Numbered from the stretch's first letter, positions 27,301-40,357 are shown. The stretch: DNA of 64,000 bases from Blasia pusilla (GCA_050084515.1 CM114273.1:1674001-1738000), one strand, 5' to 3'. Notes: a model not told the origin generated them from the letters alone. Translations and numbers: made by a program.

Positions 27301-30227
27301 TGAAAAAACAGCATGTAACATCAAGTTTTAGAATAATAATTAGGATTAAATATTCAGAAAGTAATTTTTGAAAAAAGTCATAAAATATTGAATTTATGAG
27401 AAATCTTGTAAAATATTCATATCAACATGATAAGCTTTGAAAATATGAATACAAAAGTAGATAGATTAAATAATTTTACAACATATTTAAATATTTCTAT
27501 AACTACATTCATATTAGAAGTTAAATACACCAACAAGATATATAAGTAGCGGGTTAAGACAACCATCTATACTATTAAAAGAGTATTACCTCCCATGACG
27601 ACATCTCTACGATTGACATGTGGAACCATGCCCTCCCATTATGACACATGTCTATTTTTAATACAAATTTTCTACACTAAGTTTAATTTTTATGTTATGT
27701 CAAATTTGGATATGGGTTTTGTACTCTAAATTTATGTATACCGTGCGTCACACAAATATCTTACTATTATCTTATTATAACATTGCTTACATGAGTAGTC
27801 ATAAGTCTCAAGTTCTCAACATCACGCATACCAACATTCTTATTTTAAAGGTTGTGAGGAAGGTAATAAAATCTATACATTTCCTCAAATGAGAATGGAT
27901 GAAGAAAATGTAGAAAGACATAAAAGAACCATCAATGGATTATTTAAAGCGAATCCAAATCTATATTATTATTATGGAAGAACTTTCTTAATTGACACCC
28001 TTGTAATGCATAACGTAACCATGTTATATACAAAACTTGGGCAATAAGAAAATTATTTCCATTATTAGAATTTTAATATAAATAAAAACTATATTACCTC
28101 TTGTATGGCACATAAAGGATCATCTACTAGTAGATATATATGAAACATATTTATTCTACAAAAGATACAACACCCCTCCTAAGAATTCAAAGAATATGAT
28201 TTGGCTTACAACTAAAGAAGATAAGGATCAACTTCATCTTCTATGCAAGTAATAATTCTACGAAGAACAAAACAAAATTTTCAAATTTTATAATTCGTAT
28301 CATAATATTTGGGAAAACTCTGCAAACATTAATATAGTGAAGCTCTTAGTATTTGAAAAAGCTTCATTAGTCTTACTAGAAGTTACCTAAATTCACCACT
28401 TCCAATATTTAAATATTCTGAACTCTGTAATTTTTCACTTATGATAAGATGTTTAAAAAATTTATAAAGATTGAGGTAATAAGGAAGTTTTTTAATAGAA
28501 GGAAACGTACAAAGTAGCACTTGGGCTTTCCTCTTCCCTTGATTATGAAGCCGTTTCCAGATTTTTCCACATAAATTTTCTCAAATTTTTTGATACAAAA
28601 GAGTGTTGAAATGCATGTCCAACAAGATCTCTGATTTCAACTCATCTTCTACGCATGTCAAATTTAGTGTCTTTTGTAAAGTCCTGATTACCATAAAAGG
28701 AATTGTAACATCCCCTTAGAATCATGTTATGCTTTGAAAGGTCAAAATTTGAAAAATGCAGGTCTAACATTAAATGGTTCCTATTTTTAATTCACGTTTA
28801 TCTTAACATATTATCCGAGATATTATCTTGTTCTCTACCTTATTGAAATTTGAGATCTTAAAGCATAATACGGTAGTGCCATACAAACTTAGTGGCATTT
28901 GAATAATGCATCTTTATTTTGAAAAATAGCCTAAGAAGTGTTGGAAAATAAATTTAAATAAGACATTTTTAGAGTGGAAAAACCTCCCAAGAAAGTAACA
29001 ATTATCCAACCAAACAAACAACTCTACATTAAATTTTTTCAATGTACAAAGAAGCAATGAAACCAAAATTTAGAATCAGAATAACCTTTCAAATTGCATT
29101 AGCAAGTTGTAAAAAGCTCAAGATATATTCTCTATGAACACTAACATAGAAAACTTTTTATTGAGTGGAGTCAAAATAAACACCTTTAGAATGGCATGAT
29201 GGAAATAATTTTGAGTAAATTGAATGTGTATACTAATCATATTGACAACTTCATGTTTAATAACAGATAAGTAGCGTAAGGCAAAGAATATATCTTTTAG
29301 AGTAGTAGCAACTTTGGTTTTATTAACTACATATGCTACCGTATAAATAACTATATATTAAGCAAATATATCAAATCATAAATGAATCATATAGTAATAG
29401 TAGTGGCAGTATTAGAACAACCTTCGAGCGTCAAAAATTGTCGGAGATTGAAGAATTTGAAGGATTTGAATTTCAGAAAGGTCGTGCCACGTCAATGCCT
29501 TTGCCTATTATACAAGAAGTACTTGTAAATTAGATCTATTATTTGAAGTTTTATTAAAGAAATATGAACTTGGTTAAGAAAAACCTAATCAACAACACAT
29601 ATACTATTAATCTTTGCCCTAATCAACGAGTTAAAAAAAAACATACTAAATTATATTGATTCGAATTACAATAAAAAAATTATAGTAATTGCATCCATAA
29701 TTGTGAAATTAGATATAATTTTGGTGAGATTAAAAGATCATTTTGAATAAAGATTTTTTGTTTAGTATACAGAACATCCAAACTATTGGATATGTAAATT
29801 TGAGAGTTACGAATATGTGAGAAATTATGAAGCAATATAACTAAGTCTTTTAAAATTTTGATATAGGATTAGGGATTAATCCCCTCACATTGACTAAGTT
29901 ACTTCTCCTCTCAAGTTATTAAATGCTATAGATTCGTGTTTAATTTAAGTGGATTGTGTAACATGAGTGTGATAACAATGTCTCGTGTTTTAGTGATAAG
30001 AGTCAAAAGAGTAATCGAGGTACATAACCATATCAATGATTTAGAGAAAGAATCCACCAATTTATGCTTAGCACTCTACGACCTTCACTTATCCCTTCTT
30101 CATATTTTTACTCGCCACCTGCACAACACAAAAGAATAACATGATTTTTTTCTGAAAAAAATTAAGAATATTTAATATGTAAATCCAAAAATACTAGAAA
30201 TCTCACCTTCACTAATTTAATAACCAT
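21350..30227 (-). CDS. CFAP119: CFAP119 (CCDC189)-like cilium/flagellum-associated protein, multi-exon
   Basis: Minus-strand exons assembled from splice signals and matching phases: 29504-29422, 28683-28597, 26726-26644, 25989-25851, 24616-24442, 23028-22947, and a last exon 21592-21350 with the stop. A candidate 7-codon first exon is 30227-30207 (ATG ... donor GTGAGA), weaker than the rest. The joined frame contains SEILLDMHFNTLLFAQEQGF, THTVQRPPFSTSLFSLADLQ and TYFKHYKLYQYAFTP, which align without gaps to the CFAP119/CCDC189 family as I remember it. The C-terminal half is a charged coiled coil ending in a Ser/Lys-rich tail. Family members are axoneme- or sperm-flagellum-associated, which fits a plant with motile sperm. 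The junction 22947 to 21592 is out of phase with the best donor (GTAAGC); using a later GTAACT donor, or an unseen short exon, would fix it. No stop codon interrupts the assembled exons. Confidence 0.72.
21860..22150 (-). other. Unassigned coding-like fragments inside an intron
   Basis: In the last CFAP119 intron the minus strand has two short frames with protein-like composition: one near 22140-22055 containing YAKRANALMRIEELGMDC, and one near 21950-21860 containing MIPLDDIVLKMEEGYTKEED, both closed by stops. They may be relics of an inserted retrocopy or transposon. I do not recognise the family, and they do not splice in phase with the CFAP119 exons. Confidence 0.3.
23040..24430. other. 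Intronic insertion-like sequence
   Basis: The 23.3-23.95 kb part of this CFAP119 intron is GA-rich (many GAGAGA and GGGAGAG runs) and compositionally unlike the AT-rich intron around it. It may be a solo LTR or other non-coding transposon remnant. No termini were identified. Confidence 0.3.
27075..27110 (+). mobile_element. Possible Helitron 3' terminus
   Basis: CACGTGCACGG followed by CCGCCCGCTAG and then T. Plant Helitrons end in CTRR and insert 5' of T, usually after a short GC-rich hairpin. A strong hairpin is not clear here, so the assignment is tentative. It lies in a CFAP119 intron. Confidence 0.3.
27566..27600 (+). mobile_element. Helitron-like 5' terminus
   Basis: TCTATACTATTAAAAGAGTA closely matches the common 5' end of plant Helitrons (TC start, CTATACTATTAAAAGAG). 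No Rep/helicase coding sequence is present and the matching 3' end was not located downstream, so this is at most a truncated or non-autonomous copy in a CFAP119 intron. Confidence 0.5.
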
Positions 30228-33200
30228 ACAATATAATTTATAGGATATACATTTGTAGGGGAATATACAAATGATACTCAAAGCCCAATCCCAAAGTGAA
30301 GCTTCTTTCAATTCCTTGGATTATATTGGATCGACAAGTGTGGGTTAATAAGCTAAAAAATATTTTTTGGAATTTTTTCGCTTGAGTACGATAGTTTTCC
30401 ACACTCTATAGGTCAATTGCGTCAATTATCTATCCCCTTTCCTTTCATCACTATTCCTTGTCACTATGCATTGTATTAAAATTTTAGAAATTTTCATGGG
30501 ACGAAACTTGTAGAAGTGGTAATAAAGAATAAGAAACGAAGCCTATCAAGTTCAAAATTATTGTTGTATTATAAAAGTAAATTTCTTGGTTAAAATTGTA
30601 TGATTAAGAGATATCAAAACCAATGAATGCTAGATTCTTAACATCCACTTCTTATTGTGCACTATTAGTTTGAAAGGTCCCCTTATTTGAGAAGAAGCCT
30701 AGACTGATGGTCTCAACTTAGACATCAAAGAAGTCATAGTAATATGACATAGATGGTTTATGGAGTAGCTTTATTAAGATGATCTAATCCTATCGTGCAT
30801 TAGGGTGCGAGACACAATAACAAATGGATGTTGAGAATCCAAAAAGGATACTAGTACTCTTAGTGAGAAATAATAGTGCATCATTAACTTAAAGCTAGTG
30901 CCTCATCCTCATTGAATCACCAAGTCATGACCATCCTTAAACACATATCAAAGGAGACTAGATAAACGCCCACACTTAAGACAAATGAGAAAAATGACAT
31001 TACTATTTGCCCATTTGGGTATAAGTGGACTATAAGCATATCCTCCCATTCCTCCTATTTGCCTAGGGATGTTGTGTTAGAGTAGGCTAGTTTGTCTCTA
31101 GCCAACATCCATGTTAGTTTATAGTATGAAGCTCAAATGAGATAAACCTATTGAGTTTCTACAAAGTTCACAATGAAATGATATCAAATTATTTATTTCT
31201 CACTTCTAAAAAATTATGGTCTAGAATAAGAGTAGTAATCAATGGTTTCCATGTTGGACTATTAGATGGCTTTGATTAGCAAGAATTACCTAGAATCTAG
31301 CTTATTGGGAGTTCTAGGATGTAGTCATTAATCTAATCATCTATGCATCTACATCAACTTCTTCACTTAATTCTTCTTTTGGAAATGTTAAGGGCACATA
31401 TATATGCATTCGGTATCCATATCCACCAACACACATTACAACAAGACTCTCCAACCAAATGCAACTAAAAAATTAGGTTTGATCTCTAATTTGTGCACAT
31501 CTGAAAGGAGAATCTCAAGCTTAGTCTAGATGTCTTCCTACAACTAAAATATGTAGGACTCCTTATGTTGTACTTGTGACATTATAGGTTCATTTTCCAT
31601 GACGCATCTCTAGAGATTCTTAACATGAATATGTCTCAAACAAATATCTTAACATGAATATGCCCGGTATGAAGCTAGTTGAAGTGTGTATTGATATTGT
31701 CCTCTTTTCTCATAATGCCTCTTCAACTCATCAAACAAGATAATTGCTTAGGCACATGCATTACAAGGCAAGGCCAATACCTAATTAATTTTCAAAGATG
31801 TAACATTAGTGAATTTTTTGATAGGAAAATTATCCAATATTTAGCACAACACATAGGCGTATTTGGCTACCCAAAATTTCTCTCATTAAAAGAGAGAAAA
31901 GAACAAGATAGATCCTACGAGAGAAGAATGCAACTATGTTGTATATGGTTGGTTCTATAAGTTAGGAGATTTTCCCTACCCTTACAAAACAAGTTTTCTT
32001 TTGCAAAAATAGTATTTTTAATGAAGATACTTCCTTCCTCGCCACTTTCCATATATACGTCCCTCTACCAAGTGTGCTCCCACGTTCATCTTATAGCTTT
32101 GTTGAATCGGGCAAGGGATACATGGTTGCAACGCTACCCTTTGCAATATGTAACATTAAATTAATAACAAAAAAAACTCTACATCATGTTGGATGCTGCT
32201 CTTGAGTATCATGGTTGTTATCCATGATGAAAGTCTATAATAGAGTTCAAAGTATAAAAACTCTTCGAGGATTTTTCTAATTTCTCCAAAGTTGCAAGGA
32301 AATGGACTTGTCCGTCCATGGGATGGATATATCTAGAAAAGTACACAGATATGCCCAATTGCAATCAATCCCATGCTCTGATTTTTTGGTACCTAGATCA
32401 CTTGCGCGAGCTTGAAATGCGGGAACACATACGAGCTCGGATTAAGGATGCAAGGCAAGGATCCAATGGGTGTTTGGGTTGTGGGCCAAAAAACTCAATT
32501 TGGGGTTAGTGTGGGCTACGTGCATGTTCATTATAGGCTAGAAAAAGTGTGGCAAGAACGGGCAGCGCCCCGTTGGGCTAGGGTGCGGGCTAACCAAGCA
32601 AGGGTCTACGTTACGAGCGAGGCAGGCCCAAGTGCAGGCCTCGAGATTCAAGAACCCACGCCTACACGGACATGCATGTCCTAGGGACGGATATAAATCC
32701 ATAGATACGGACTTTGTTCATGTGTAATCTTGAATTTCTCACAATAAACCTTAATAAAATGCTTGGCTCATATGTCTTGTATCCAAATCTTCACCCATAA
32801 CCATTTGCTTCCCAACATCAATAAAGAGTGTCAATTTTTTTATTGTTTCAACTCATACTTGTTTTTAGGAGAGTTTCTCTCTTTCTATTTATTCTCTCCT
32901 CTCCCTTTTCTAAATGCTGACCATTGTCGTGTCGAGAGCCTTTCTTCAAGTAAGGGCGGGCCTTCTAGCTACGGTAGACGTGGTCGATGCAAGGTGAACT
33001 CTCTAAGAAGTTTTCCTTTTTCAATACAAAATTATTATGTATACTCTCCATTCTCCCACGACATGTATCACAAATGGAAGTGCCGACGCGATCTCTTCTT
33101 CGTAACATCGGACCCCAAAATTCCTAACTATAAAATCCCTATAAACTACTTTACGCTTGTACACGAGGAAGATAGCACAACTAGTGTTAAAACCTACTTG

Positions 33201-35140
33201 AACAGGCCTATTGACATCCATCGATCGCTATATAAGGACATACAAAGAACAATCCCATGTCCTTCCATATGTGACGATAGGAAGAATCACCGGAGTTGCA
33301 TTGGAGATTGCATGACCTGGTTCATGAACGCCTCCCCAAAGTGATAAACTAAATAGCGAGTGAACCAGTGCCTATCTACAAACTTGATATGGTAAGGATT
33401 GAGGAAATGAAAGTTGAGCATAACTCGTGCTTCACCCCTATCCATGCTTGACAGACATTCTCTACTCTCCTCAAGAATGGGTTTTGGCGGAATTATTCTT
33501 CCAAGAGGGGTAATCCACTCTCATTGGGAAAGTAACAAGCCAAAACATTCATTATTTTAGTATGATTAAACTCTTCTAAGGTGACAAGCCTCTCATCTCC
33601 ACACACACACCACATTCTATAAACCTCTCGAAGAATAGACCATGGTCAAGTTACTCTCCTAAGAGAGGTGATCCACTCTCATTGGAAGAGCAAGCAATCC
33701 CAAAACCATACACTTAAGAGTGACACGAGAGACTCAAGATGTGGAATAGAAGGTGATGAACCCTTGAAGGTCCCTCGTCTTTATATACTCACAAGGGATC
33801 CACAAGAGTACGAAATAGAGCTAATTTTATCTTGTGCCACATGGCTTCCTCTCAAGGCTTAGCCAATCTCATTTTGACAGAAGTAGATTTCCTCTTATCT
33901 CTTCCAAAATATCCTCTTTTATCCACTTGATATTTTCCAAATTACCCCAACTACCCTAGCCATCAACCAAGACTACTTTTTCTTTTCATTAAAGCACCAA
34001 CCTCACTACTTTACTTTTATAAAGTCATCTTTTATTTATTATCTCTTTTCCTAAAGTTGGGCCCGTATAAAATAGGCATCACAAAGAGGTTTAAACATGG
34101 GAATTTCCTTTTCCTAAGCTAATTTACTTAATACTAATAAAACTCTATCTAACACTTAATGAGGAAGGAGTTTACACACTGGCTGATTTTACTATACAAC
34201 ACCGTAAAGGAGAGGTTTCTACTACCTTCATTCAAAATTGATTGGAAAGTATTTGCCTGTATTCTTACTAACAACATTGGAGTTACATTCGAGCCAAATC
34301 TATCACCTCTCGTCTCATCAAATATTTTTGAGGAATTTCCAATGTTACATGCATTGGAGATCATTTACAAATCCGTCCATATGCTTTAAGGGGGATTTTA
34401 TGCAAGTTGAGCTTTCTGTAGAAGTCCTTGCACTACACATGAGTAGGCACAAAATGGGAAAAATTCTTCCAAAATGATGCATAAGCATCTCCACCAAAGT
34501 TTGAAGAATCATCTCCATCCTACACTTACCTCAAAAAAACAAGTTTCATAGGACTATATTTCCAAAAAAAAGCTCAAACTACATCTGGGGAACATTTTTT
34601 ACAACCTGACGCACATCTCCATTTAGCAAGTTTCATTCACCGGTTCTAAGACTCATCAAATTAGTTATGCAATGTCAAAAAGAATTTTTGACAACCCAAT
34701 TGGAAACTTTGTCCCAAGAAATATTGCGGGTGGTTCTCTTATAAATATGGTGATGGAGAACGCAACCGGACATATACATGACTTCGTGAACAAGGCACGC
34801 TTGTGGTCCATTTCATTATGATTCATGTTTATTTTTCTTCTTTTAGTGCACATCTTGGAATCATATGACCTCACAAATTCTTTTGAACTATCAATTACAA
34901 GAAATAAAATTGCCTTATGAACTTGTTGCTTTTGAACTTATAGCAGACCTACCACCAAAACGTAATTTTCAGTGGAAAGCATCCTCTCCAAGCAAAAAAT
35001 AAATTTGCTAAGCGAAAAACCTTGGTTACCAACCGGGCGTTTGGGAGCACACATCTTCTAAGGAGATATACCTTCTCATAAAAAACGGAAAGGCTATAGA
35101 ATCTTAGTGCAAGAACGAGCATGAAGGTGAATAAATGGCC
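30228..35140. other. AT-rich intergenic region without a recognised gene
   Basis: No domain or splice-linked coding series was found. The longest frame, 32763-33344 (+), has no motif and low-complexity composition. A short imperfect direct duplication lies at about 33500-33550 and 33660-33710 (shared TCCACTCTCATTGG). The region probably consists of old non-coding transposon sequence. Confidence 0.3.
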
Positions 35141-35149
35141 ATAGGTATG

Positions 35150-38100
35150 TCACTCTTTTTACACCTTTATTTATTGTAGTACAACCATACGTTGCTCTTT
35201 TTTTTTCTTCAAGGAGTGTGCTTACAAGGGAAATACCTTTTGCCACTTGTCTCTCTTTGGACAAAGTCATCACATGAACACGTGGGAAAGCAACAGATGT
35301 GCACCACATACACCCCTATGACACTTGAATTTACAATGTTGTTCTTGACCCAATACATCTTTCCTATTCCATTGCCATTGTGGACATCTTTTGTGGCGAT
35401 GATCTCCATTTTTGCCTCTCGAGGTGATGCAATTCGGTTTGCTCTCTCCACCGTTGGCCTACACATTTTGTTTCTCTTCACCCCATTTCTAGACTCAAAT
35501 AGAAATAGTGGATTGAGATCATCCACCTTCTCCGGGTACATGTTGACATCAATCTTGGGTTAAATACAAAATGCGAAGGTCTCTGTAATGCAAACATGCT
35601 CCAAACTTCCTTCGTCTACGAGTCTGAAACCGACACTTGTAAGATTGTCCACTTCGTCTTGAGTGCAATTCGTACATGCGGTGATGGGCCAAATCGTGGG
35701 GGTTTTCCCTGGAGCTCTAATGGCAGCCGGATAAGACTTCCGGAAAGCACAAGTTTCATTTGGGCAGAAGAAGTACTTCAATTGATCCCCGATCCTCGTG
35801 AAACGATCAAAGGTTTTGAGTCCCCAAAACCCAGACAGTGGTCGTCTAGTCCTTGTACAGTTCTTATTTAGGAAAGTGCCGCATGCTCTCCTAATGCCAT
35901 TAGATCCTGCCCTGCAAGTGGGTCCACATCCGGGGTTGCTACGAGATGTATGCCACCGTTTCAGGTTGCAATCCACCTCCATGACCGGAATCCCATATTG
36001 TTGAACCACCCCAGCGACCGGATGTTGCGAACTTCCATCAACAGAGGGCTTTTGAAATAAAACATTCATTGATTTTGGAGAAGTTACTCCATCACGGATT
36101 TCTCGAATACCTGGGTGGCGTAATTTCCTCATCCAAATCAATCAACGGATTCGTTCCTCAATGCTGCCTCTTCACCTGCCTGAAGTCAAGATACTTATCT
36201 AGTCTCCACGAGTCTCGCTCGGACTGCTCTACCACCATCTGTATGGGACGTCTTGAAACCCGCCCACGAATATCCCCACCAATGTGTACGTCTTGCTCGA
36301 GGGGAGTTCCTGCTACGCACCGGTTGAAGGCTTCCACATAGAGTTTTTCATCACCAGATCTCACAACCGCCGTGACATAGAGCTCGTAGATCAAAGGTCC
36401 CCTTCCTTTTGTTATGCCTTTTGTGAGGAAGATATGGGATGCTGCAGACTGTAGCATTGCTCTTGCCTGGTCTTGTTGGCATGCCTCCACAAGTGAAATT
36501 CGTTGGCATGCTTGTGACGACCTCCAGGAGGAATGAACACTTTCTGCTCCACCTGTGTTGGGGCAGAGGGCATTTTCATGAATGTTCAATCCCTGCAACG
36601 ACGGCAATGTGAGAAGGGAATGAAAATAGCTCAGAAGTCAAAGAAATAAGCTACCTGTCGGAACCAGATGGGTTGCAAGGCCGAGGCATCCCATGAACAA
36701 CTCTGCGATCCGCCGGGTCCCGACGTGTTCAACCCGTCCCGTGTTGAATGACTACTGCAACCCGTCCGATATCGACTGGTTGCAAGAACCTTTGGCCACT
36801 CTGGGCTGGAAGATCCAAGTGCAAGTCATCCGAAACCCATCCGGGTCGAACTATTTGCAGGCCTTGTATACATGCGACTTGCATACTTATATACGGGTTG
36901 CACCAAAATTCTTGATGCAACCTGTCGGTTTCCGACTGATTGCACACTCAGGCAACCCGTACGTTTCCGACGGGTTGCACACTTGGGAAACCCGTCTATT
37001 TCCGACGGGTTGCACACTTGGGCAACCCGTCGCATCCGACAAGTTGCTTGGTTTCTTCAGTTTGAAATCCCTATAGTTCCCACGCTTCTCAACTTGAGCT
37101 GCAACTTTTCAAAAAATTCTCAGCGTGAGCTTGACAAGACGAAATAGTGAACTCACATGCCGCATGAAGTTTCCCCATTGTCTCATACGTACAGTCCACC
37201 AACTCAGCCAAGATCACAACTCTTTGTACTTCCCCTCAATCGCATGCTTCCTCCACCACCCATGAAAGTTCTTCTTGGCATTCCATGGTTTGTTTCAAGG
37301 TTTTGTTGTCCTTGCAGCGTTGGAGTAGAGTGACATGCTCTATCCTCTTATTCTCCTTGATGCAAGATTTGGTGTACCGGGTCACAGACTGTTGCCAATG
37401 GAAAGCATCCAACCTTTCCCTCTCCGGTTGAACCTCTCCACCCCAGAACACTTCACTGATAGCAATCCACCCAGGTTGTGCATTGTCCGCCATGAACCCA
37501 TAAATTTCCGGAGGTGGCCTTTTGTTTTCCTTCACCACCTCCAATAAGAGTACCCAGCACATCTTCAAACTGCCAACGTCTTCTGCTTTTACTTCATAGA
37601 CAAATATAGTTTTTAGTCCCTTCTCCACATGGTCATAAACGTGAGTACCCATTTTCAACCATCTGTTCAGCACTCTGTAGCAAATATCAAAGCTTACCCA
37701 GCTGCGGTAAAGATCTTCCCCTTCCCTCATTTGATCTATAAGATCGAGGCCATTCGACGGACCTGTGGTTGAAATTTTGAAGACATAGGCCCTAGATCCT
37801 TGGCCTCCCTGGCCTATGAACTGCCATCTCTGAATGAATGGAAATCTGGAGTTGGCCTTGATTCTGGCAATGGCATCCATTTCGGCCGTCTTTCCATCCA
37901 GTACCCGTATTTGACGCAGCAAATTCCGAAAGCATTCAGGATCAGCGAGAAAAGCGAGATTTTCCCAGAGTTGTTTCTCCTCAGTTGCTGTGATCTCGCC
38001 TTGTCCAGGGATTCCACGCAATTGTTCACAAATTTATGATGCTGTTGTGAGCTTGATCACTCCAGGCTTTGAACCCGGAGAGTTTCTATAGACCTCGGCC

Positions 38101-39074
38101 ACTTTCTTCGTCACATCCTCCTTGATGTGTCTTTGAATTGCATCGGTTATAGGATGAGTTTGGGAGCCAACATGAACTGCCAGCCTTGTGTACTCTGACG
38201 TGGAACCCAAGTCATGGACAATGAAAAATATGTATGCAGGACACGCTCCAACGCAGAAAGGGGATGCTTGACAATGAGGACATCAATGGCCTCCCCGCAG
38301 TATGGTGGCACCGACCTCATATGGAGTTTCTGCATTCTTGGGGGGGAATTGCGACGTATTGACTCGCACGTTGCGCTCTAGATACGGGCATGGTGGACTT
38401 CTACACTCCAAGGCTCCAACGCATTGGCGGCGGGAGACAATCCAAGGACCATCTGGAATTGAAGCACTAGTCCGTTGAAGCTTGCACCATCGATGACAAT
38501 TAGACTTTCTGTCCATACCCTTCAAGCGTCCTCCATCTTTCTTTTGAGCAGGAGCAGCAAGTGGAGGCAACTCAAAAATGCAATTTCCATCGTACGTGGG
38601 CGACAACTCGTCAATAAGAATGTGCTTGAACATTTTCAAGGCTAGAGACGATAGCAAACTATTGCCTGATACTCACAAGAGGAACGAGTAGGCGGACAGA
38701 GGGCCCGGTTGGTGTCCGACAGATCCACTGAGGTTGGCAACATCCGGAATGTCTTCACGAAGTACAACATTGTTACGAGCGTGTGAAGTTGGAGTCGAAA
38801 CCGGATCTACTGAGGTAGGAGTTGCAAACGTAGAGCTCCATGCACTAGGAAATTCTCGACTGTCTACTTGGGAAACAGAGGAATTCAGGGGCAAGCCGTA
38901 AACTCTGTATTGACCATTTGCAAGAGGTAGGAGATTCCATACTTCACGGTCTACAATCACTGGCTGGACTGTCTCACCTATTATGTCCTCCGTACCGTCC
39001 ACCCTAACATCCTTGGATACAAAGATGGTTCCAATTTGGAGAAGAAATCGAACTGAGAGAAAATTTTCATCCAC
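35150..39074 (-). pseudogene. MULE-like transposase gene with SWIM zinc finger, interrupted
   Basis: Cut-and-paste DNA transposase, read on the minus strand. The N-terminal frame starts at ATG 39074. Zinc-binding Cys-rich segments follow (CVGALECRSPPCPYL near 38420-38380; CPHCQ near 38280). The 38021-37236 frame holds the DDE core, with GFMADNAQPGW and ERERLDAFHWQQSV, which I read as the later catalytic-Asp region and its conserved His. The downstream exon 36592-36158 has GGAESVHSSW and RISLVEA blocks. The C-terminal frame 35541-35209 has a SWIM finger (PTCSCDDF...FPCKHT, CxC...CxH), a usual MULE companion. A TATA box lies at 39239-39246. In-frame stops near 38282, 38038 and 37236 look like CGA/CAA to TGA/TAA changes, so this copy is probably inactive. 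The 37.15-36.6 kb interval is a likely intron filled with the palindromic repeats. It is divergent from the + gene at 40.6 kb. Other DDE superfamilies are possible; terminal inverted repeats were not found. Confidence 0.65.
36650..37050. repeat. Palindrome cluster in the putative transposase intron
   Basis: About six imperfect copies of the palindrome with half-sites near CAACCCGTCGGA / TCCGACGGGTTG, for example at 36919-36943, 36956-36980, 36989-37012 and 37024-37046. Spacers of ~10-15 bp differ from those in the other clusters. Confidence 0.8.
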
Positions 39075-39197
39075 TACTATGAAGGACTCACGAGCTTGCG
39101 GTCAAACGATTTTTGATTGAGGAAGGGCCGCTAGATGACTGCCACAAGTGAGCTTCACATAATTATCCATTCCCAGAAGATTCCACCGTGAGGAGAC

Positions 39198-39236
39198 TGA
39201 GACTGAGAATGGGTATGAGAATGAGAATGAGAATGT
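39198..39236. repeat. GAGAAT-type microsatellite
   Basis: Short run of GAGAAT-like hexamers (GAATGAGAATGAGAATG) immediately upstream of the TATA box of the minus-strand transposase gene. Confidence 0.8.
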
Positions 39237-39238
39237 TT

Positions 39239-39246
39239 AATTTATA
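39239..39246 (-). promoter_or_regulatory. TATA box of the minus-strand transposase gene
   Basis: TATAAATT on the minus strand, about 165 bp upstream of the ATG at 39074. Together with the plus-strand TATA at 40358 it defines a divergent promoter region. Confidence 0.5.
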
Positions 39247-39339
39247 GTGAATAGGGACTCAGATTCTCCTGACAGAATTTGACTGACAAGATGAAGTTTG
39301 GTAGGTGAGAATGTTTGACAGAATGGATTCAATTCTATT

Positions 39340-40275
39340 GCAACCTGTCGGAGTCAGGTGGGTTGCAGAATTTGGGAATCAGAGACGTTGGTTGCGAAGC
39401 ACACACTTCTTTTTGTTGGAACCCATCGGAGTCCGTTGGATTGGTACCCCCTTCTTGCGGACCAAAGGTCGTTTGAGTCGATTTTGCTAGCATCAAACAC
39501 GAGATATCGCTTGCATATGCTAAGGAAACCAATCGTTGGGGACTTTTGCGGATTTTCCAACTCAGGGTAGATCTTGTGACCCGTCGGATTGCAATGGGTT
39601 GCCTCGGAACTATGCGTTGTCGCATTGTTACCCGAGGGATAGAAAAGCTTGCAACCTATCGCTAACTAACGGGTTGCCCTATAACCTCGCCTATTACCCC
39701 AAGATAAGCAAAGCGTGCAACCCATCGGCTTTGAATAGGTTGCGCAAGTGCCTCACCTTGTAACGCTAACATGAAGGAAGCGTGCAACCCGTCGATCTCC
39801 GACGAGTTGCGTGGGTGTCGCGCCTTCTTGCCTGAAGACGGCGGAGACGCGCAACCCATCGGCCTCAGACGGGTTGCGCAAGTGCCTCACCTTGTAACAC
39901 TTATATGAAGGAAGCGTGCAACCCGTCTGTTTCCAACGAGTTGTGCGGGTGCCGCACCTTCTTGCCCGAAGACGGCAGAGGCGCGCAACCCGTTGACATT
40001 AGACGGGTTGCGCAAGTGCCTCGCCTTGTAACGCTTACATGAAGGAAGCGTGCAACCTATCGGCCTCCGACGAGTTGCGTGGGTAGCCCGCCTTGTTATC
40101 CCAAGACGAGGGAAGCGTGCAACCCACCGGTCTCCGACGGGTTGCACGGGTACCTTGCGTTCTTGTCCGAAGACGGCGGAGGCGCGCAACCTGTAAGTCT
40201 CCAACGGGTTGCCATGAGGACGGATGCCTGGAACCCGCGGGAAGCATGCAACCCGTCGAAGCCGTCAGGTTGGTG
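39340..40275. repeat. Tandem palindrome array in the divergent promoter (alternating ~67-bp units)
   Basis: Thirteen or so palindromes of the CAACCCGTCGGA / TCCGACGGGTTG type. From 39718 to 40190 they repeat every ~67 bp (starts near 39718, 39786, 39853, 39920, 39985, 40052, 40119, 40188). Two spacer types largely alternate: one containing CAAGTGCCTCACCTTGTAAC and ATGAAGGAAGCGTG, the other containing CGCCTTCTTGCC and GAAGACGGCGGAG. This gives a ~133-bp higher-order period. The array lies exactly between the TATA boxes of the two divergent genes. It may be a binding array for an encoded protein, a methylation target or a promoter/enhancer; function is inferred from position only. Confidence 0.9.
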
Positions 40276-40357
40276 TTTTTTACGTCCAGACTTCCATAAT
40301 GGCCGACACATCGCCTTCGGAAGGACGACCCAACGGTCAGACCAACGGCTCGAAAAG

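Noticed and set aside
32763-33344. 193-codon open frame as a gene
   Set aside because: No recognisable motif, no splice context, composition like translated AT-rich non-coding DNA.
39580-40275. Regularly spaced repeats resembling a CRISPR array
   Set aside because: This is a plant nuclear genome. The repeat core is a palindrome inside ~67-bp units whose spacers are themselves repeated in an A-B pattern, with no unique spacers and no cas genes.
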